Assembly (NCBI RefSeq): GCF_003990915.1
Contig: NZ_BHXQ01000005.1
Location: forward strand, 496,001 to 560,000
Length of the DNA stretch: 64,000 bases
Direction: 5' to 3'
DNA from: Chryseotalea sanaruensis
GTDB taxonomy: Bacteria > Bacteroidota > Bacteroidia > Cytophagales > Cyclobacteriaceae
Each line of letters begins with the position of its first letter. The stretch's first letter is position 1. The notes beneath the pieces were generated by a model. It saw only the letters and a program-made list of their open reading frames with translations. It searched no databases and was not told where the DNA came from. Of the stretch, positions 18,629-28,001 are shown piece after piece. The translations under genes and the position numbers were made by a program.

Positions 18629-20320
18629 ATGATAAGAAACTCAGCGTTTTTATGGCTTTTCCTCCATTTTTCAGGTTGTGTACTTGCTCAAAGTAGCTTC
18701 ATACCCTTAAATGAAGACTACTACCAGCGTATAGACCGCTACGAAATAAAGTCAGGTAAAATCTACCCCCAAATTTTTACGGGTATTAAGCAGTACAAAC
18801 GCTCAGATGTAGTCACTTTTATAGATTCTATAAATGCTGATGGATATTCAACCTCAAAAAGCGATCAATTCAATACCAGCTATATCCGAAACGACAACTG
18901 GGAATGGAGCCAGGCTGAGGATGCCGATAGTGAGAAACCGGTTTTAAAGCACTTTTATAAAAAGAAGGCCGATTTTTACAGCCATCATACTGAAGATTTC
19001 GATGTTCATATTAACCCCATTTTGTACTTAGGGGCTGGAATGGACTCACGCTTGAGCGATGACCAACTCCTCATCAATACAAGAGGTGTCGAAGTGAGGG
19101 GCATGGTGGATGGTAAAGTGGGGTTCTATACCTATTTGACAGAAAATCAGATGATCATGCCGTCTTATATTAATGACGAGCGAACAAGAACTGGCGTAAT
19201 CCCGCATGAAGGGTTTTGGAAAAGATATAAAGAAGGACCAGGTATAGATTTTTTACAAGCCAGAGGGTATATCACTTTTGAGGCCACGAAACACATTAAC
19301 CTACAATTTGGGCACGATCGTTTTTTTATAGGTAACGGCCATCGTTCCTTAATACTCTCCGACTATGCGCCACCAGGTTTGTTCTTTAAAGGGAATGTAA
19401 AAGTCTGGAAATTCAATTATCTCTTTCTCATCAACAGATATACAGCTGAGCCACGAGGTAACGCGGGTGGTTCTTTTGGTAATGCAGGCTATCCTGAAAA
19501 ATTTGTGGCATTACATCATTTCAGTATTAATGTTGGGAAGAAATTAAACATTGGTGTTTTCGAATCAGTAGTATTTGGGGCCGACTCATTAAATCAGGGT
19601 AAGTTTGATTTTGCCTATGCGAATCCTATCATTTTTTATAGAGCCATTGAGCATCAAACCGGAAGTCGTGATAACGTATTATTGGGAGCCGATTTTAAAT
19701 GGAATGCTATTAAAAAAGTACAGCTCTATGGTCAGCTTACACTTGATGAATTCTTACTCGACAATATTAGACAACGTAACGGCTGGTGGGCCAATAAATT
19801 TGCTGCGCAAGCTGGGTTAAAATATATAGATGCTTTTGGCGTCTCTAACCTCGATATACAAGGTGAATTGAATGTGGTGAGACCCTTTACTTTCTCGCAC
19901 TATACCAAATATGGAAGTTACTCACACTTTAATCAATCCATTACACACCCACTAGGTGCCAATTTTCAAGAGATGTTAGGAATAATCCGTTATCAGCCTC
20001 TACCTAAATTAACATTTACGGCTAAAGTGATTATGATAAAAACTGGTCGTGATGGTGTAAATGAAAACTGGGGTGGTAATATTTTAAAAAACAATAGTAC
20101 AAGACAACAAGACTTTAACAATAGTATTGGTCAGGGTATAGAACAAGAAATCATCTATGGAAGCTTTACAGGAAGTTGGATGTTAAAACACAATCTCTTT
20201 GTTGATGCTATGCTTATTACACGTGACAGTAAGAGCCCTGATCCACTTTATCAAAATAACAGCACTATTACTACATTAAGCCTGCGTTGGAATATCGCGC
20301 AGCGTCATTACGAATTTTAA
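18629..20320 (+). CDS. Wzi/RemB-like outer membrane beta-barrel protein
   Basis: 563 residues with a signal peptide (cleavage after VLAQ). The rest is rich in alternating beta strands with aromatic ends, typical of an outer membrane barrel. The stretch INLQFGHDRFFIGNGHRS followed by LFFKGNVKVWKFNYL matches my memory of the capsule-assembly Wzi fold and of the Bacteroidota RemB-type gliding-associated proteins. The role (polysaccharide binding or adhesion) is inferred from those families. It ends 3 bp before the ABC transporter starts, suggesting one operon. Confidence 0.75.
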   Translation: MIRNSAFLWLFLHFSGCVLAQSSFIPLNEDYYQRIDRYEIKSGKIYPQIFTGIKQYKRSDVVTFIDSINADGYSTSKSDQFNTSYIRNDNWEWSQAEDADSEKPVLKHFYKKKADFYSHHTEDFDVHINPILYLGAGMDSRLSDDQLLINTRGVEVRGMVDGKVGFYTYLTENQMIMPSYINDERTRTGVIPHEGFWKRYKEGPGIDFLQARGYITFEATKHINLQFGHDRFFIGNGHRSLILSDYAPPGLFFKGNVKVWKFNYLFLINRYTAEPRGNAGGSFGNAGYPEKFVALHHFSINVGKKLNIGVFESVVFGADSLNQGKFDFAYANPIIFYRAIEHQTGSRDNVLLGADFKWNAIKKVQLYGQLTLDEFLLDNIRQRNGWWANKFAAQAGLKYIDAFGVSNLDIQGELNVVRPFTFSHYTKYGSYSHFNQSITHPLGANFQEMLGIIRYQPLPKLTFTAKVIMIKTGRDGVNENWGGNILKNNSTRQQDFNNSIGQGIEQEIIYGSFTGSWMLKHNLFVDAMLITRDSKSPDPLYQNNSTITTLSLRWNIAQRHYEF

Positions 20321-20323
20321 CAA

Positions 20324-22147
20324 ATGAAAGTTTATCTCCGCATTTTTAGTTACGCACCTAAACTTGTTTCACGCCTGGTGCAGTTTTTTGTTTTTTCTCT
20401 TTTAGGAACTGTTTTTGGAGTACTTAACCTTACGTTGGTTATCCCCATGCTTGATGTGTTATTTAACACGACAGACCAAACGCTGATACCCGCACTCCCT
20501 GAGTTCGAAATATCGATTAAGTATTTCACTGCTACCTTCAACTATTATTTTACAAAAGTGGTTTTGGAATATGGTAAAGTGGAGGCATTACTTTTTGTTT
20601 GTTCCTCTATTGTAGTTACAGTTATTCTGGCCAACCTCTTCCGTTATGGGGAGCGAATGACAGCCTCAAAACTAAGAGTAGACATAACCAAAAATTTGCG
20701 TATGCATATTTTCGGAAAAGTAATGCAGCTTCATATCGGCTTCTTTAACGATCAACGTAAGGGCGATTTGATTTCGCGTTTTACCAACGATGTAGGTGAA
20801 GTTGAAAGTTCAGTGGTGAACAGTCTTAAATCTGTCATGAAAGAGCCGATCACCATCCTGGTTTCTTTAGGTGTATTATTTACCATTTCATTTCAACTTA
20901 CGTTATTCACACTTTTAGTACTGCCAATTATTGCCATTGTTATTGGCGGTATTGTTAAACAGTTAAAAAGAAGAGCAACACAAAGTCAGGAGTCGCTAGG
21001 TAGAATTGGAAATATTCTAGATGAGACATTTAGTGGCATGCGTGTGATCAACGCTTTCAATGCCAAAAAATTTGTGCTTAACAGAATTGATAATGAAACT
21101 TCCTATCACCGTAAGGTAAACTTATCCCTATCTCGTAAAAATGAATTGGCCTCACCTGTTTCTGAAATATTAGGGGTGATAGTCGTAGCCATTATTGTTT
21201 ACTATGGCGGTAATCTTGTGTTAAGTAATACTCCTGAACTCGAGGCTTCACAGTTCATGGCTTTTCTGGCCATCTATGCTTCCATGATACAGCCAGCTAA
21301 AAATTTCTCCAACGGCATTACTTCAGTTCAAAAAGGAACGGTTTCAGCAAGTCGCATTTTTGAAATAATCGACACCGAATCTGCTATTAAAAGTAAACCC
21401 GATGCTACCATACTTAAATCATTCGAAGACAAGATTGAATTTAGAGATGTAAGCTTTGCTTATAACGACAACACTGTACTTAGAAATATTAACCTCTCTG
21501 TTAAAAAGGGTACAACATTGGCACTGGTGGGGCCATCGGGTGGTGGTAAGTCTACTTTGGCCGATTTAGTACCTCGCTTTTACGATCCATTAAAGGGTGA
21601 TGTGTTTGTTGATGGACTTTCTCTTAAAGATTATGAGCTAGAATCGCTAAGAAGTGTAATGGGAGTAGTCACACAGGAGTCTATTCTCTTTAATGACACT
21701 ATTTTTAACAACATTGCCTTTGGTATAGATAATATACGTGAGGAAGATGTTATGAATGCTGCTAAGGTTGCCAATGCACATGACTTTATTATGCAAACAG
21801 AGCAGGGTTATCAAACAACCATTGGCGAAAGAGGTAGTAAGTTGTCGGGTGGACAGCGTCAACGGTTGAGCATTGCACGTGCAGTGCTTAAAAACCCACC
21901 CATTTTAATTTTAGATGAGGCAACCTCGGCTTTAGATTCTGAATCGGAACGACTGGTACAGGACGCTCTCACTAAACTAATGAAGAACAGAACATCTATT
22001 GTGATTGCCCATCGGCTTAGCACTATCCAGCATGCGGATGAAATTTTGGTGGTACAAAACGGGGAAATTGTGGAGAGGGGTAGACACGAAGAGCTGATTG
22101 CGAATAGTGGCTTATACCGTAAACTCACAGAAATTCAGAAAGTCTGA
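20324..22147 (+). CDS. MsbA-like ABC transporter, fused permease and ATPase
   Basis: 607 residues. The N-terminal half has six transmembrane helices of the ABC exporter type, with coupling-helix sequence LHIGFFNDQRKGDLISRFTN. The C-terminal half has Walker A (GPSGGGKST), Q-loop, signature LSGGQRQR, Walker B plus ILDEATSALD, and switch His (IAHRLST). It probably acts as a homodimer that flips a lipid or exports a hydrophobic compound; the MsbA-like arrangement suggests lipid A core or a related glycolipid. Start ATG at 20324, 3 bp after the barrel gene. Confidence 0.93.
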   Translation: MKVYLRIFSYAPKLVSRLVQFFVFSLLGTVFGVLNLTLVIPMLDVLFNTTDQTLIPALPEFEISIKYFTATFNYYFTKVVLEYGKVEALLFVCSSIVVTVILANLFRYGERMTASKLRVDITKNLRMHIFGKVMQLHIGFFNDQRKGDLISRFTNDVGEVESSVVNSLKSVMKEPITILVSLGVLFTISFQLTLFTLLVLPIIAIVIGGIVKQLKRRATQSQESLGRIGNILDETFSGMRVINAFNAKKFVLNRIDNETSYHRKVNLSLSRKNELASPVSEILGVIVVAIIVYYGGNLVLSNTPELEASQFMAFLAIYASMIQPAKNFSNGITSVQKGTVSASRIFEIIDTESAIKSKPDATILKSFEDKIEFRDVSFAYNDNTVLRNINLSVKKGTTLALVGPSGGGKSTLADLVPRFYDPLKGDVFVDGLSLKDYELESLRSVMGVVTQESILFNDTIFNNIAFGIDNIREEDVMNAAKVANAHDFIMQTEQGYQTTIGERGSKLSGGQRQRLSIARAVLKNPPILILDEATSALDSESERLVQDALTKLMKNRTSIVIAHRLSTIQHADEILVVQNGEIVERGRHEELIANSGLYRKLTEIQKV

Positions 22148-22194
22148 CATTTTTCTTTAACTTTCCAGTGTCCTTATAACCGAAAACGAAGATC

Positions 22195-22518
22195 ATGAAT
22201 CGCAATCGTATTATCTTTTACATAGCCTTTGGCACTTTTCATTTAGGTGCCTTCATTTTTACTGTTATGTTAAATAATGACACAGGCTTGTTATTTAAAA
22301 TGGTAAGTTACGTGCCTATGTTTAAATGGGTAACCTTTGCAGGGTTGCTCATGTTATTGGCTGATGCTGGTTGGTCCTTCATAGCGAATAGAAATGCCTC
22401 AAAAGAAAATGCAGCTCTCACCCAAGAGCTCAATATGCTGAAAGCAAAATTGTTCGATTTGCAAGAAGCAGCAAAAAAGCAAGCAGCAATAGTTGCCCAG
22501 AAAGAAGCAGAAAAATAA
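22195..22518 (+). CDS. Small membrane protein with C-terminal coiled coil
   Basis: 107 residues: two transmembrane helices (about 5-25 and 42-63), then a charged coiled coil rich in Ala, Lys and Glu (about 68-107). I do not recognise a named family. It lies between the ABC transporter and the YifB gene with short gaps, so it may share their transcript. Function unknown. Confidence 0.75.
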   Translation: MNRNRIIFYIAFGTFHLGAFIFTVMLNNDTGLLFKMVSYVPMFKWVTFAGLLMLLADAGWSFIANRNASKENAALTQELNMLKAKLFDLQEAAKKQAAIVAQKEAEK

Positions 22519-22530
22519 TTTTTTTAGCCC

Positions 22531-24069
22531 ATGTTGGCGAAAACATTCGGAAGTGCAGTACAAGGAGTGGATGCCCGTACCATTACCGTAGAAGTAAATG
22601 TAGGTCAAGGCGCCAAGTTTTGGATGAGCGGCCTGCCAGATGGTGCTGTAAAAGAAAGTGAACACCGTGTTGAATCTTCTGTAAAAACTTTTGGCTATTA
22701 CATGCCACGACAAAAAACTGTCGTAAACCTTGCGCCCGCTGATTTAAGAAAAGAAGGATCAGCATACGATCTACCTATTGCGTTATGTGTGTTAAAAGCA
22801 TCCGGGCAAATTGTAACAGAGAAGCTCGAGCAATACATGGTAATGGGTGAGTTGGCTTTAGATGGTACCCTTCGCCCAATCAAAGGCGTTTTGCCCATTG
22901 CTATACAAGCCAGAAAAGAAGGCTTCAAAGGAATTATGCTGCCTAAAGACAATGCACGCGAAGCAGCCATTGTTAATAGTATTGATGTACTACCAGTTTC
23001 AACATTAGAAGAGGCGATCGATTTTTTTGAGGATCGCGTACAAATTACACCACTTGTAGTTGATACACGCGAAATATTTAACGCTGAACTCAACAACTAC
23101 AATGCTGACTTTAAAGATGTGCAAGGTCAGGAAAATATAAAACGTGCCATGGAGATTGCTGCGGCTGGTGGGCATAACGTGATTATGATTGGCCCGCCCG
23201 GTGCAGGTAAAACCATGTTAGCAAAACGCATCTCAAGTATTTTACCACCGCTTTCTTTACATGAAGCACTCGAAACAACTAAAATACATTCTGTTGCTGG
23301 CCGTCTCGGTCGGGATGCATCCTTAATGACCACAAGACCTTTCAGGAGTCCGCACCACACTATTTCTGATGTGGCGCTTGTTGGGGGCGGAGGCAATCCG
23401 CAGCCTGGTGAAATATCTTTGGCACATAATGGTGTTTTGTTTTTAGACGAGTTGCCTGAGTTTAAGCGCACGGTGTTAGAAGTAATGCGTCAACCGATGG
23501 AGGAAAGACGCGTTACCATTTCGCGTGCTAAAATATCCCTCGATTATCCTGCTAACTTCATGTTAGTCGCTAGTATGAATCCTTGTCCGTGTGGCTACTA
23601 CAACCATCCTGAAAAAGAATGTGTGTGTGGCCCCGGCATTGTGCAGCGTTACTTAAGTAAAATCAGTGGACCTTTGCTAGATCGAATTGATTTGCATGTA
23701 GAAGTAGTGCCAGTTGGTTTTGATGAAATGACAGCGCGCAGAAAAGCGGAAAGCAGCAGTGAAATTCGTGAACGTGTAATTAAAGCACGCGAAATACAAA
23801 GTAAACGTTTTGAAAAACAGACAGACGTATATTCCAATGCCATGATGCATTCTAACATGGTAAAAGAAGTTTGCGAGATTAATGAAGCAGGCCGCACATT
23901 ACTGAAGACAGCCATGGAGCGTTTAGGATTAAGTGCACGCGCTTACGATCGCATTTTAAAAGTATCGCGCACCATTGCAGATCTTGCAGGCGCTGAAAAT
24001 ATTAAGACAGAACATTTGGCAGAAGCCATTCAGTACAGAAGTTTGGATAGAGAAGGTTGGGCGGGTTAA
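22531..24069 (+). CDS. YifB/ComM family Mg-chelatase-like AAA ATPase
   Basis: 512 residues. Domain order is that of YifB/ComM: an N-terminal LonC-like ChlI fold, a Mg-chelatase-type ATPase core with Walker A (GPPGAGKTML) and Walker B (LFLDELPEF), a cysteine cluster (NPCPCGYYNHPEKECVC), and the C-terminal Mg-chelatase helical domain. In naturally competent bacteria ComM is a branch-migration helicase for incoming DNA; whether this organism is competent is not shown. Length is normal. Start ATG at 22531. Confidence 0.93.
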   Translation: MLAKTFGSAVQGVDARTITVEVNVGQGAKFWMSGLPDGAVKESEHRVESSVKTFGYYMPRQKTVVNLAPADLRKEGSAYDLPIALCVLKASGQIVTEKLEQYMVMGELALDGTLRPIKGVLPIAIQARKEGFKGIMLPKDNAREAAIVNSIDVLPVSTLEEAIDFFEDRVQITPLVVDTREIFNAELNNYNADFKDVQGQENIKRAMEIAAAGGHNVIMIGPPGAGKTMLAKRISSILPPLSLHEALETTKIHSVAGRLGRDASLMTTRPFRSPHHTISDVALVGGGGNPQPGEISLAHNGVLFLDELPEFKRTVLEVMRQPMEERRVTISRAKISLDYPANFMLVASMNPCPCGYYNHPEKECVCGPGIVQRYLSKISGPLLDRIDLHVEVVPVGFDEMTARRKAESSSEIRERVIKAREIQSKRFEKQTDVYSNAMMHSNMVKEVCEINEAGRTLLKTAMERLGLSARAYDRILKVSRTIADLAGAENIKTEHLAEAIQYRSLDREGWAG

Positions 24070-24070
24070 G

Positions 24071-24100
24071 TTGACAATTATGTAATTGACAATTGACAAT
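24071..24100. repeat. TTGACAATT-type intergenic repeat, copy 1
   Basis: TTGACAATT occurs three times in 30 bp directly after the YifB stop. The same unit fills both arms of the repeat at 41836-41950. It is one of the intergenic repeat families in this window. Confidence 0.65.
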
Positions 24101-24169
24101 GCTAGTATGCGTATACACCAAGTCAAGCTGCTAAACTATTAAGAATTATGCTTTAGTCTATTCGTTTCT

Positions 24170-24218
24170 CCTCAGTGTCTCTCTTGCATTGGCGAGTGCA
24201 AGGCAGAGGACGCTGAGG
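24170..24218. repeat. Long imperfect hairpin
   Basis: Outer arms CCTCAG and CTGAGG with partly paired flanks (GTCTCT against AGAGGAC), and a perfect inner stem CTTGCA / TGCAAG. It lies between the convergent YifB and DUF808 genes, so it may act as a two-way terminator, but no T-run follows. It may instead be a dispersed repeat. Confidence 0.5.
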
Positions 24219-24266
24219 TTATCTGATTACCCTTATACCTTGAGAATACTACGCAAAGACAAACGA

Positions 24267-25127
24267 TCACTTTCGCGAGAATATTTTTTTTACACCACTA
24301 ATGACTCCAACCGTGATGAGTCCTACTACTAAACCTATTATAAATTCTTTAAGCATCAACGGCACCTGTGGGAAACTGTGATGTAAATAAACAAAGCTAT
24401 GAACGAAAATTCCACCGGAAACAAGCAGTAGCGCAATAGTGCCCACAACGTTAAGCGATTTGATTACCCACGGCAGTGACTTCACTAACACATTGCCGAA
24501 CATGAAAAATACGCCCTTGCCTTCCGATCGCTTAATGAGCCTGAAGCCCATGTCGTCCATCCTTATGATCAGCGCGACTAAACCATAGACACCAACGGTT
24601 GCGAGAATGGCCACTACAGAAACCGTGATAATTTGAATGACAAGTTTTTCTTCGAGCACTGTGCCCAGCGCGATGATTACTATTTCTACGGAAAGAATGA
24701 AGTCGGTGGTGATGGCAGATTTTACTTTAGCTTTCTCTGCATCACGGTTGTCATCTTTTGCCCGCTCAACTACCTGATGACCTTTTTTGGAGCGATGAAA
24801 AAGAAATTCTATAATCTTCTCGACTCCCTCAAACGCGAGATAGAGCCCGCCTAATACCAAAATGATTTTTATGACTACAGGAAAGAATGCCGTCAGAAGC
24901 AAGGCAACGGGAACAATGATGAGCTTGTTAATAAATGATCCTTTGGTAATCGCCCAAAGCACAGGCAACTCTCGCTTAGCTAGAAAGCCTGTAGCTTTTT
25001 CTGCGTTAACAGCCAGATCGTCACCCAAAATGCCGGCCGTTTTGCGCGTGGCAATTTTACTGGCAACAGCTACATCATCCATTAAAGCAGCTACGTCATC
25101 TAAAATTGCAAAAATACCAGAGGCCAT
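24267..25127 (-). CDS. DUF808 family membrane protein
   Basis: 286 residues. The N-terminus (ILDDVAALMDDVAVASKIATRK) with the following GILGDDLAVNAEKATGF is the signature of the DUF808/YedI family. About seven hydrophobic segments follow (notably near 68-100, 145-185, 225-245 and 260-280). The role of the family is not established. The start ATG at 25127 is preceded by a candidate -7 element. Confidence 0.9.
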   Translation of the reverse strand: MASGIFAILDDVAALMDDVAVASKIATRKTAGILGDDLAVNAEKATGFLAKRELPVLWAITKGSFINKLIIVPVALLLTAFFPVVIKIILVLGGLYLAFEGVEKIIEFLFHRSKKGHQVVERAKDDNRDAEKAKVKSAITTDFILSVEIVIIALGTVLEEKLVIQIITVSVVAILATVGVYGLVALIIRMDDMGFRLIKRSEGKGVFFMFGNVLVKSLPWVIKSLNVVGTIALLLVSGGIFVHSFVYLHHSFPQVPLMLKEFIIGLVVGLITVGVISGVKKIFSRK

Positions 25128-25153
25128 ATTTATTACTTAAAACAAAATCCGGG

Positions 25154-25161
25154 CAAAAATA
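25154..25161 (-). promoter_or_regulatory. Candidate -7 promoter element of the DUF808 gene
   Basis: TATTTTTG on the minus strand fits TAnnTTTG and lies about 27 bp before the ATG. No TTG is seen at the expected -33 distance, so this rests on one element only. The rest of 25128-25320 holds nothing I recognise. Confidence 0.4.
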
Positions 25162-25320
25162 GGTTAAAAGTTAAATAGATAAACGCTTTGGAAGAGTACA
25201 GGCATGCATCTTACAGAATTTATGAACTCAATAAAGACGATTGGGGATTTGGCACCGAGCGAAAGGAGCAGCTGCTAAAATGAATCAGTGCGAACACGAC
25301 TAAAGGTAAAGCGCAGATAT

Positions 25321-26067
25321 TTAGTTTTCTTGAAATATTCTTTTCGATAAATCTATCGCTTTTGTCAAATTCGATGTTCGTTCAATTCCCTCAAGAAGAT
25401 AACTCCTAAAATCTTCAAGGTTAGGGTGTAATTTGTATAGTGTAAAATAGTAGAACAGAAAGATCCTTTCATCAGGATTGAGCTGCGAAAATGCAAACTG
25501 AAGATATTTTTTTCTACCTTCGTTTCTTTTCTCTTCACAAATCCACTTAATGAATTGAAACATGCTCGATGCAAAGGGGTCGGCACTGCTCCTTTTTCCT
25601 GAACTAAGTTTTGAGTACTCGTTTTCCAACGTAGTGGAACTATCTCGATTTAAAATCTCCACACATCCATTAATCAAGTATTGTGTTGTTGTAGGTTTAA
25701 TTTCTGCGGCAATTTCCAAATTCAAATTTAGTAAGTTGAAAAAGGTATTGTCAAATCTCTGATATTTTAAAGTTTTATTCTGGAGCTTGAATTCATTCCT
25801 AGTTAGCTTTAGCTCCTCTTCCTGTTTTGTTAAGGCCATCCTAGCTATTCTAATATCTTCTCGCTGTTGTATGATTGTATAGACAAGACCAATTATTGTT
25901 ATTCCAGAGAATAATGATGTAACAAATCCATACATATCACCAAATTGGCCCCGATCAGCTCCAATATCTTTGGAGTTTGAAAGAATTTGGTTAAGAATGA
26001 AAGGTGTTAGCAACCATAATCCCACGACTATGATTATTGTTAGAATTACTGCTTTTTTAGTTGACAT
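25321..26067 (-). CDS. Putative AbiC-like phage abortive infection protein
   Basis: 248 residues from the ATG at 26067; a GTG at 26076 is possible. Two N-terminal transmembrane helices (about 5-27 and 42-65) are followed by a coiled coil (about 68-105) and a soluble domain with FDNTFFNLLNLNLEI. This layout, including QFGDMYGFVTSLFSG before helix 2 and IIQQREDI after it, matches the putative AbiC family (Pfam putAbiC) as I recall it. AbiC in Lactococcus gives abortive infection against phage. Defence is inferred from family; no second defence gene is adjacent. It sits in an accessory stretch with a decayed gene copy and IS remnant. Confidence 0.65.
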   Translation of the reverse strand: MSTKKAVILTIIIVVGLWLLTPFILNQILSNSKDIGADRGQFGDMYGFVTSLFSGITIIGLVYTIIQQREDIRIARMALTKQEEELKLTRNEFKLQNKTLKYQRFDNTFFNLLNLNLEIAAEIKPTTTQYLINGCVEILNRDSSTTLENEYSKLSSGKRSSADPFASSMFQFIKWICEEKRNEGRKKYLQFAFSQLNPDERIFLFYYFTLYKLHPNLEDFRSYLLEGIERTSNLTKAIDLSKRIFQEN

Positions 26068-26164
26068 ATTCTGCACCGAGTTTTTTTTCTTTACGAATTT
26101 ATACTTTTTTATGAATGCTTCGATCGTTAATCATTAAATAGCTATCTGTAACTTGCTCATATTT

Positions 26165-26320
26165 ATGAAACGCACCATCCTTCTCTACAGCCTAGCCTTG
26201 GCCATTTTAATTCCTGTTGCAGTGGCTGCAGTTTAGTTTTATGGTTAAAGACTTAACCACTTAGTTTTACCTGGGGTGGTGGCCGTTATTTTTACTGCAG
26301 TGTATCTGGACGGGGTTCTA
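26165..26320 (+). pseudogene. Decayed partial copy of the LuxR-type regulator gene
   Basis: The sequence is a close copy of the first about 150 bases of the intact gene at 28002. The first 31 bases are identical (26165-26195 against 28002-28032). It then has a 2-base deletion near 26205, giving a frameshift and an early TAG, and later small indels. Similarity fades around 26320, before the helix-turn-helix part, so only the membrane-anchor portion was duplicated or survived. The rest of 26068-26409 shows no gene. Confidence 0.85.
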
Positions 26321-26409
26321 GACTTATTCCGATACAAATAGAGCTTTAAAACACAACAATTAAGCGAAGCAAATACCACCTTGTCAATCAATTTAAATTT
26401 TAAATCGGC

Positions 26410-27066
26410 ATGAGAAACCAATTTCTTCTTTTTGTTTTACTGATTTTATTTCTTTCAAATTGTGACGAGCGTGTTGAAAAGAATGAAATCGATACAGATA
26501 AGAATATATTCACAAAATCAGTTGGCGGATTAATTTCTCCTGAAGTAGCTGAGCGCTGGGTTGAGCGGAAGAGGAGTCACACATCCGGTCGTGAGCAAAA
26601 TTTCAATGTAACTGCAGATAAATTGAACGCTCTGCTTGATCAGGTGGATAACAAACTCGGAGTTATTCTTCATCATGCTCAAGGTCCAAATGGAGAACAT
26701 CACTTGTTCATTACACCTGTCAAATCTGATTTACAATCCTGGACCAATGGTTCAGTGCTGGATGCAGCTACAAACGAATTCACTGATGCATCGCAGGCAA
26801 AGAATTGGGTTTTGGATTACAAAGAACAGCACCCCGGTGGCCCGTGGTCACATTTTTATGGAATTGATTTGTTTGATGAGATCAGGGCGATAGATGGCCT
26901 GAGCAGAGTTGATATAGTGCCCGGTGAAACTGAAGAAGGACAGTTGCCAATGCTATTATATGTATGGAAAGAAAGTTCAACATCAAACGGAAAACTCCAA
27001 CAAGAAGCAAGTGTATTTGATCGCGGATATGTTTGTCCTACTGTATGCCCGCCAGCCGAAGAATAA
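26410..27066 (+). CDS. Hypothetical lipoprotein
   Basis: 218 residues. Signal peptide with lipobox FLSNC (Cys near 18). Mature region mixed alpha/beta, with no family I can name. Segments such as VILHHAQGPNGEHHLFITPV and FYGIDLFDEIRAI are well ordered. The C-terminal CPTVCPPAEE holds two cysteines. The next gene starts 12 bp later on the same strand, and the two probably form a pair. It lies between the decayed LuxR copy and the IS21-like remnant, which suggests a mobile or duplicated block. Confidence 0.75.
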   Translation: MRNQFLLFVLLILFLSNCDERVEKNEIDTDKNIFTKSVGGLISPEVAERWVERKRSHTSGREQNFNVTADKLNALLDQVDNKLGVILHHAQGPNGEHHLFITPVKSDLQSWTNGSVLDAATNEFTDASQAKNWVLDYKEQHPGGPWSHFYGIDLFDEIRAIDGLSRVDIVPGETEEGQLPMLLYVWKESSTSNGKLQQEASVFDRGYVCPTVCPPAEE

Positions 27067-27078
27067 TTAATCAAACGT

Positions 27079-27786
27079 ATGAGCGCTCAATTATTCGATA
27101 ATATCTTTATACTGTCTGTGGTTTCAACGCTTGTTCCGCTGGTGGTTTTCTTTCTGCGTTGGAATCGTCAGTCAATACATTACAGGATAATAGTTGCGCT
27201 ATTGGCCTTCTCGTTCATTTCAGATTTAACGATACGGTTCTGGTCTATCAATGATGTGCCTTCAAGTGTTCTGACAAATCTCTACACTGTCGTGGAGTTT
27301 ATATTGATAAGCGTATTCTGCTATAAAATCCTTTTTCAAAACAAGGCAAGATTATTTCTATACTTTGGAAGTGTTATCTTCTTGGTCTCTTTAGTTGTAC
27401 TTGGAGTTGTGAAGGGATTTCTGTTTCCGAATAACTACCTATGGTCGATCTCTTCATTTATACTAGGGACGTATTCAATTTTATATTTTTGTTTTATTCC
27501 GTTCATGATAATCGAGCGTTACTTCGACAAACATTTATTTAGCAACATTATCCTGACATCTTCTCTCTGTTTGTACTGCTTCGTGAGTATGATACTTTTT
27601 ATTTTCATGGATTTCGTTTTCGCAAATCTCACTGCCGATCAGGCGAAAGGCTTTTGGAGTATTTATAACATCATTAACGTTTTAAAGAACGTGGGAATTA
27701 CACTAGCATTTTTTCTGAGTGGCAAGCGGAATGTTTACATGACTTTTTCACAACTGGAGAAAATAGGCAGAGACCAAGACAAATAA
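27079..27786 (+). CDS. Hypothetical seven-helix membrane protein
   Basis: 235 residues with about seven hydrophobic helices spread along the whole chain. Conserved-looking points are SDLTIRFWSIND near 48-62 and NLYTVVEFILIS near 68-80. I have no named family for it. The ATG at 27079 follows the lipoprotein gene by 12 bp, so the pair probably works together. Function unknown. Confidence 0.75.
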   Translation: MSAQLFDNIFILSVVSTLVPLVVFFLRWNRQSIHYRIIVALLAFSFISDLTIRFWSINDVPSSVLTNLYTVVEFILISVFCYKILFQNKARLFLYFGSVIFLVSLVVLGVVKGFLFPNNYLWSISSFILGTYSILYFCFIPFMIIERYFDKHLFSNIILTSSLCLYCFVSMILFIFMDFVFANLTADQAKGFWSIYNIINVLKNVGITLAFFLSGKRNVYMTFSQLEKIGRDQDK

Positions 27787-27855
27787 AGAGAACTGACGAA
27801 TCGATAGAAGCATCGCGACTTCTTAGCAAGCATCTTGGTGGATAAACGGGTGGCC

Positions 27856-27911
27856 ATTGTGCCACCCATTTCGGCTCATATTGTGCCACGTGTCTCGGTG
27901 ATATAGTGCCA
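27856..27911. mobile_element. Remnant of an IS21-like terminal repeat
   Basis: Direct repeats with a period of 23-24 bp: ATTGTGCCAC at 27856 and 27880, ATAGTGCCA at 27903, separated by TTTCGGCTCAT and TCTCGGTGAT. Repeated GTGCCA units with an interspersed CGG core are typical of the multiple-repeat ends of IS21-family elements. No transposase or second end is in the window, so this looks like an orphan end. Confidence 0.55.
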
Positions 27912-28001
27912 TAAAGAATACCAAGCAATAGCCAATCGCCTCATAAACTTTCTAATTTAGATGCTTGCTTCCTTCTAAGTCCCTCGTAATTTTAGTGCTT
28001 A

